From Lichenicoccus roseus (GTDB lineage Bacteria; Pseudomonadota; Alphaproteobacteria; Acetobacterales; Acetobacteraceae), in contig NZ_VCDI01000002.1 in assembly GCF_005844085.1 (NCBI RefSeq), positions 310,001 through 374,000 on the forward strand: a stretch of DNA of 64,000 nucleotides, given 5' to 3'. This document shows positions 59,631-64,000 of the stretch, piece after piece (position 1 is the first letter of the stretch; each line of letters starts with the position of its first letter). Made by a program: the position numbers and the translations under genes. The notes under the pieces were generated by a model, which had not been told where the DNA came from, searched no databases, and worked only from the letters and a program-made list of their open reading frames with translations.

Positions 59631-61949
59631 ATGGCCACCGAGATCACGCACCTCAAGACCCTCGAGCAGCGCCTGCTCTGGCTTGCCTGCTGGACCATCC
59701 ACAATGCCAACCACCTGCGGCCGAAGCAGGATGGCGATGTGAAGGTCGGTGGCCATCAGGCCTCCTGCGCCTCGATGGTCTCGATCATGACGGCGCTGTA
59801 CTTCCACGTGCTGCGCCCCGAGGACCGGGTGGCGGTCAAGCCGCATGCCGGTCCGGTGTTCCACGCCATCCAGTACCTGATGGGCAACCAGACCCGGCAA
59901 CGGCTGGAGCGGTTCCGCGGCCTCGGCGGCGTGCAGTCCTATCCCAGCCGCACCAAGGATACCGACGACGTGGACTTCTCCACCGGATCGGTCGGGCTTG
60001 GCGTCGCCGTCACCGCCTTCGCCTCGCTGGTGCAGGATTATCTTGCCTCGCGCGCCTGGACGGCCGGGCGCAAGCCGGGCCGCATGATCGCGCTGGTCGG
60101 CGATGCCGAACTCGACGAGGGCAACATCTACGAGTGCCTGCAGGAGGGCTGGAAGCACGGACTGCGGAATTGCTGGTGGATCATCGACTACAACCGCCAG
60201 AGCCTCGACGGCGTGGTGCGCGAGGGGCTTTGGCAGCGCATCGAGGCGATCTTCGGCGCCTTCGGCTGGGACGTGGTTCGGCTGAAATACGGCGCGCTGC
60301 AGCAGGCGGCGTTCGCCGAGCCGGGCGGCGACCGGCTGCGCGCCTGGATCGATGCGTGCCCCAACCAGCTCTACTCGGCGCTGACCTACCAGGGCGGTGC
60401 TGCCTGGAGACGCCGGCTGCTCGACGCGATCGGCGACCAGGGACCGGTGACGGCGCTGCTCGACCGCCGCACCGACGACGAACTCGCCGAGCTGATGAAC
60501 AATCTCGGTGGCCAGTGCGTGCAGACGCTGGCGGCGGCGTTCGATGCCATCGACCACGATCGGCCGACGGTGTTCCTCGCCTACACCATCAAGGGCTGGA
60601 AGACGCCGCTCGCCGGGCACAAGGACAACCATGCCGGGCTGATGACGCTTGACCAGATGGCCGACTTCCAGTCCCGGATGGGCGTCGCGCCGGGTGACGA
60701 ATGGGAGCCGCTCGCGACCGTCGACGACCCCGCCGCCTTGCATCGTTTCCTGGACAACGTGCCGTTCTTCGCCGGCGGCCCGCGCCGCTACCAGGCCGCA
60801 ATGGCGGAGAGTGCCGGTCCGGTGCCGCTCGACGATGCCGAGCTCTCGACCCAGGCCGGTTTCGGAAAGATCCTCGACCGCATCGGCGCGTCCGGCAGCC
60901 CGCTCGCCGACCGCATCGTCACCACCTCGCCGGATGTCACGGTGTCGACCAATCTCGGCCCGTGGGTGAACCGGCGCGGATTGTTCGCCCGCGCGAAGCT
61001 TGCCGATACCTTCAGGGACGAACGCATCCCGTCGACGCAGAAATGGCACTTCGCCGACACCGGGCAACATCTCGAGCTCGGCATTGCCGAGATGAACCTG
61101 TTCCTGCTGCTGGCCGCCGCCGGCCTCTCGCACGAGCTGTTCGGCGAGCGCCTGCTGCCGGTCGGGACGGTGTACGACCCGTTCATCGCCCGCGGCCTCG
61201 ATGCGCTGAACTATGCCTGCTATTCGGATGCGCGCTTCCTGCTGGTCGGCACGCCGTCGGGGGTGACGCTGGCGCCGGAAGGCGGCGCGCACCAGTCGAT
61301 CGGCAGCCAGCTGATCGGCATCAGCCAGCCCGGGCTGGTCGCCTACGAGCCGGCCTACCTGGACGAACTGTCCGTCCTGATGGACTGGGCCTTCGTGTAC
61401 ATGCAGCAGGAGGATGGCGGATCGATCTATCTGCGTTTGACCACGCGGCCGCTGCCGCAGCCGTCGCGCCGGAGCGGCGCGGATTTTGCGCGCGACGTGA
61501 TCGACGGCGCCAGCTGGTGGCGCGAGCCCGGCCCGAATGCGGAGATCGTGCTCGCCTACCAGGGCTGCATCGGCCACGAGGTTCTGCAGGCGGCGGGCCG
61601 GCTCGGCGACGGCTATCGCGACATCGGCGTTCTGGCGATCACCTCGGCCGACCGGCTGCTGTCGGGCTGGACCGCGGCACAGCGCGGCGAGAGCGAGGAG
61701 AGCCATGTCGGGCGCCTGTTGTCCCGGCTGCCGCGGCATTGCCTGCTGGTGACGGTGACGGACGGCCATCCGGCGACGCTCGGCTGGCTTGGTTCGGTGT
61801 GCGGCCATCGCACCGTGTCGCTCGGTGTGGAGCGGTTCGGCCAGACCGGCACCATCGCCGACCTCTATGCCCTGAACGGCATCGACGTAGACTCGATCGT
61901 GCGCGCGGTGCAGCGTCATGGCGGGCGGCGGCTGTCGGCTGCGTCGTGA
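59631..61949 (+). CDS. Homodimeric-type E1 (AceE-like transketolase-family) protein, orphan
   Basis: The 772-residue protein matches the homodimeric pyruvate-dehydrogenase E1 layout: DGDVKVGGHQASCASMVSI, GGVQSYPSRTK, the thiamin-diphosphate motif GDAELDEGNIYECLQEG followed by WWIIDYNRQSLDG, then a C-terminal transketolase fold. It is shorter than AceE (about 890) and lacks lipoyl or E2 neighbours. The ATG at 59631 has GGGGA five bases upstream; an in-frame Met at 59490 adds 47 residues without similarity. Substrate is uncertain. Confidence 0.85.
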   Translation: MATEITHLKTLEQRLLWLACWTIHNANHLRPKQDGDVKVGGHQASCASMVSIMTALYFHVLRPEDRVAVKPHAGPVFHAIQYLMGNQTRQRLERFRGLGGVQSYPSRTKDTDDVDFSTGSVGLGVAVTAFASLVQDYLASRAWTAGRKPGRMIALVGDAELDEGNIYECLQEGWKHGLRNCWWIIDYNRQSLDGVVREGLWQRIEAIFGAFGWDVVRLKYGALQQAAFAEPGGDRLRAWIDACPNQLYSALTYQGGAAWRRRLLDAIGDQGPVTALLDRRTDDELAELMNNLGGQCVQTLAAAFDAIDHDRPTVFLAYTIKGWKTPLAGHKDNHAGLMTLDQMADFQSRMGVAPGDEWEPLATVDDPAALHRFLDNVPFFAGGPRRYQAAMAESAGPVPLDDAELSTQAGFGKILDRIGASGSPLADRIVTTSPDVTVSTNLGPWVNRRGLFARAKLADTFRDERIPSTQKWHFADTGQHLELGIAEMNLFLLLAAAGLSHELFGERLLPVGTVYDPFIARGLDALNYACYSDARFLLVGTPSGVTLAPEGGAHQSIGSQLIGISQPGLVAYEPAYLDELSVLMDWAFVYMQQEDGGSIYLRLTTRPLPQPSRRSGADFARDVIDGASWWREPGPNAEIVLAYQGCIGHEVLQAAGRLGDGYRDIGVLAITSADRLLSGWTAAQRGESEESHVGRLLSRLPRHCLLVTVTDGHPATLGWLGSVCGHRTVSLGVERFGQTGTIADLYALNGIDVDSIVRAVQRHGGRRLSAAS

Positions 61950-61974
61950 CCGCGGATCGGATCGAGGTGGCGGC

Positions 61975-62373
61975 ATGAGTTTCGACAGGTTGGCGCAAGC
62001 CACGGCACGCGCCTGCGGACGACCCCTGAGCTTCATCACCGCCGCCGCGCTGGTCATCATCTGGGCGGTCACCGGGCCGCTTTTCGGCTACAGCAATACC
62101 TGGCAGCTGGTGATCAATACCGGCACCACCATCGTCACGTTCCTGATGGTGTTCCTGATCCAGAACACCCAGAATCGCGACACCGATGCGCTGCAGGTCA
62201 AGATCGACGAGTTGCTGCGCGTGACCGAAGGCGCACGGCTCGCCTTGCTCGACCTCGAGGAGATGAAAGCCGACGAGCTCGAGCGCATCAAGGGCGGCTT
62301 CGTCGAGCTTGCCCGGCGTCACAAGAGCGAGCCGGACGACCCGGGCAACCGGGAGGCGATGGGGCGGGGCTGA
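61975..62373 (+). CDS. Small membrane protein, low-affinity iron permease-like
   Basis: A 132-residue protein with two membrane segments (FITAAALVIIWAVTGPLF and TIVTFLMVFLIQN) and a charged C-terminal helix (LQVKIDELLRVTEGARLALL). The FGYSNTWQLVINTGTTIVTF stretch is typical of the low-affinity iron permease family. Start at 61975 follows GAGGTGG. It is 25 bases after the E1 gene. Confidence 0.8.
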   Translation: MSFDRLAQATARACGRPLSFITAAALVIIWAVTGPLFGYSNTWQLVINTGTTIVTFLMVFLIQNTQNRDTDALQVKIDELLRVTEGARLALLDLEEMKADELERIKGGFVELARRHKSEPDDPGNREAMGRG

Positions 62374-62481
62374 GTTGCCTGGCACCAGCCAACCGCGAAA
62401 TGCCATGCGGCGGCGGGTGCCTCACGGGACCGGCGGACCGGACCACAACTATTTTGACGTGGCAACAAGCGGAGGTCGGGC

Positions 62482-63198
62482 ATGCCGGTCGTGAAATACA
62501 GGTCGCAGCAGCCCGGACTGGTTCCCCGCCGCACCAGGATGGAGGTGCCCGGCTGGGCCGGCGTGTCCGAGCCGAGACGGGACGGCTCGATGGAGCATGC
62601 CTGGCATTGCCTCCCCTTCACCGAAGCGGCGCGCGCCGGCATCGAGCTATGCTATCCGCACCCGGACGAGCTGCGGGTAAGCAGGCGCGATGGAAAGCTT
62701 GAATTTGAGGGTGATTTCGGCAGCGGGGACGAGCGCCGGCCGCCATTCCGCAACTTCGGCACGGAATATTTCACCTACCAGCTTCTGCTGGACCTCAAGG
62801 TCGCGGACGGCCTCGCGCTCAAGACGGAGCCGCACCCGCGCTTCTTTACCGACACGACGGGCACCGCTCCGATCGCCGTACCGGCGATCATCCGCCACTG
62901 GTGGCCGATGATCTATTTCGCGGTCTTCAAGGCCCCCCGGGAGGGCGAGGCGCATGTGTTCCGGCCCGGCGAGCCGTTCATGCAGATCACCCTGGTCTCG
63001 GAGGAAGACGCACCCGAACTGGTGCCGATGTCGGAGGAAGAAGCGGCGGAGCGGGAATTGCAGTCGCGCCGCATCTATGAAAGCCGCTCGTCGCTTGGCG
63101 CCGACAGCCAGTGGACCTCGGCGACCAGCACGGTGTTCGACGGCACCTACCGCCGGCTGCTGGCGGCAGCCAGGGGGAGCCGGTCCGGCGGCGGATAG
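62482..63198 (+). CDS. DUF6065-like protein, unknown function
   Basis: A 238-residue cytosolic-looking protein with an N-terminal EHAWHCLPFTEAARAGIELC segment, WPMIYFAVFKAPREGE and a charged C-terminus (EEEAAERELQSRRIYESRSS). The AWHCLP...GIELC pattern resembles DUF6065, from memory. No catalytic motif seen. The ATG at 62482 has GGAGGTCGGGC upstream. Confidence 0.65.
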   Translation: MPVVKYRSQQPGLVPRRTRMEVPGWAGVSEPRRDGSMEHAWHCLPFTEAARAGIELCYPHPDELRVSRRDGKLEFEGDFGSGDERRPPFRNFGTEYFTYQLLLDLKVADGLALKTEPHPRFFTDTTGTAPIAVPAIIRHWWPMIYFAVFKAPREGEAHVFRPGEPFMQITLVSEEDAPELVPMSEEEAAERELQSRRIYESRSSLGADSQWTSATSTVFDGTYRRLLAAARGSRSGGG

Positions 63199-63219
63199 CC
63201 CGGCGCCGGTGCCACCTGC

Positions 63220-63525
63220 TCAGTAGGGGCGGTGGTGGTGGTGATGGTAGTGCCGGCGGCGGTGATAGCGGTGGTGGTGGTGATGGTGGTGAGGCAGGAG
63301 CAGCTGCACATCCTGCACCGCGGGCGCCGTGGCCTGCGGGGCCGCCTCGGCCGCGGCGGCTTCGCTATGCAGCACCTGCAGCGCGTTCGGGATCGGCTTG
63401 AGCAGATCGGCATACGAGGCAGCCGGCGTAAGGGCGTTGTCGATTGTCGCCATCTCGGCACGTGCCGGGGCGGCGCTCGCGAGGGCGCCGACGGCGCCCA
63501 GCAGAAAGAGTACGTTCTTGTCCAT
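63220..63525 (-). CDS. Exported His-rich protein
   Basis: A 101-residue product with a signal peptide (VLFLLGAVGALASAAPARA), a helical middle (ALTPAASYADLLKPIPNALQ) and a C-terminal tail with runs of five to seven His (HHHHHHHRYHRRRHYH). The tail is encoded by a GTGGTG-rich stretch at about 63225-63300. Metal binding in the periplasm is plausible but inferred. The ATG at 63525 has GGGAGG seven bases upstream. Confidence 0.75.
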   Translation of the reverse strand: MDKNVLFLLGAVGALASAAPARAEMATIDNALTPAASYADLLKPIPNALQVLHSEAAAAEAAPQATAPAVQDVQLLLPHHHHHHHRYHRRRHYHHHHHRPY

Positions 63526-63662
63526 GTTTCCTCCCGCGCCGTGTGGGGGCGCCTGCGATCACACTCGACCACAACGCGAGAGCTATGGGGAGTTTGAGAC
63601 AATAGTGTGGCCAACGACGCGAAAGGGTGGAGCCGCCAGCCGGGGCGGCCACGCTCCGGACC

Positions 63663-64000
63663 TCAAGATTGCCAGCCGATCGACCGGCGCAGAAACTCGA
63701 ACCCCAGAGCGACAAAGCCTGCCACCTCGGCATTGTCCTTGCCGTAGCCGTGGCCGCCCGCGGCCGGTTCGTAGAAGCTCGCGTCGTAGCCCATCGACAG
63801 CAGCTTGGCCGCCATCTTGCGCGCGTGGCCCGGATGCACGCGGTCGTCGCGTCGCGCGGTGGCGAGCAGGATCGGCGGATAGGGGCGGCCCGGCTCGGCT
63901 GCATGATACGCCGACATCGGTCCCAGGAACGCCCAGTCCGCCGCCACGTCCGGGTCGCCGTATTCCGCAATCCAGCTCGCACCCGCGAGCAGCTTCGAAT
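63663..64000 (-). CDS. Prolyl oligopeptidase-family serine hydrolase (C-terminus only)
   Basis: The frame enters from the right edge and stops at 63663. The last 112 residues match the C-terminal part of an S9 alpha/beta hydrolase: LLAGASWIAEYGDPDVAADW, PPILLATARRDDRVHPGHAR with the catalytic Asp, KMAAKLLSMGYDASFYEPAAGG followed by HGYGKDN with the catalytic His. The catalytic Ser lies outside the window. The substrate is unknown. Confidence 0.88.
   Translation of the reverse strand, partial: SKLLAGASWIAEYGDPDVAADWAFLGPMSAYHAAEPGRPYPPILLATARRDDRVHPGHARKMAAKLLSMGYDASFYEPAAGGHGYGKDNAEVAGFVALGFEFLRRSIGWQS

Noticed and set aside
63225-63310. GTGGTG-rich tract as a CRISPR-like or microsatellite element
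   Set aside because: It is the antisense view of His codons in a signal-peptide gene; units are irregular and there are no spacers.

Overview
The window looks like a chromosomal stretch of a high-GC alphaproteobacterium, most likely Rhodospirillales/Acetobacteraceae. That placement is inferred from gene content: an NDUFA12 homologue beside mlaD and a DUF2155 gene, MotE-like and DUF6468-like flagellar proteins, a mitochondrial-type NADP isocitrate dehydrogenase, two CrtI/CrtN-type desaturases, and GTTC/GAAC elements ahead of recA. I see no rRNA, tRNA, insertion sequence, phage or CRISPR array.

Region 1 (1-15.1 kb) is flagellar and chemotaxis. flgF and flgG read left and leave the window. fliL, fliM, a DUF6468-like gene, a MotE-like gene, cheY, cheZ and a very large exported protein of unknown function read right as one translationally coupled run. 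speD and speE (spermidine synthesis) are inserted next. fliO-fliP (minus strand) and flgB-flgC-fliE-fliQ-fliR-flhB (plus strand) then diverge. FliG, FliN and CheA are not in the window.

Region 2 (15.1-22 kb) has recA with a GTTC/GAAC palindrome upstream, icd, a DUF2934 protein, a FemAB-like protein, a RidA-family protein and a shrunken class II ribonucleotide reductase relative. Region 3 (21.9-27.9 kb) is a long same-strand run: NDUFA12, mlaD, a small protein, DUF2155, otsB, otsA, dsbB, coq7 and an exported nucleoside hydrolase. Several of these overlap. Region 4 (27.9-33.5 kb) holds an AraC regulator divergent from an SDR, a beta-hydroxyacid-dehydrogenase-like protein, a Rieske-FAD oxidoreductase and small membrane or exported proteins.

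Region 5 (33.5-38.7 kb) is an overlapping four-gene carotenoid-type operon: two desaturase-family oxidases, an acyltransferase and a glycosyltransferase, in the manner of staphyloxanthin-like modified carotenoids. Region 6 (38.8-46.6 kb) has nadE, an antitoxin/PIN-toxin pair with tandem 17-bp repeats ahead of it, and an operon of a 2OG-Fe(II) oxygenase, a histidine kinase and an NtrC-type regulator. The next gene encodes an exported two-repeat protein and is preceded by a near-consensus sigma-54-like element.

Region 7 (46.7-64 kb) is central metabolism: zapE (its 3' end multiplied as a 40-bp tandem repeat), mdh, sucA, sucB, lpd with its own lipoyl domain, pdxA, pdxJ and an aldo/keto reductase. 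A lipoprotein, a helix-turn-helix-like protein, an orphan homodimeric-type E1 (AceE-like) enzyme, a small membrane protein, a DUF6065-like protein, a His-rich exported protein and the C-terminus of a prolyl oligopeptidase-family enzyme follow.
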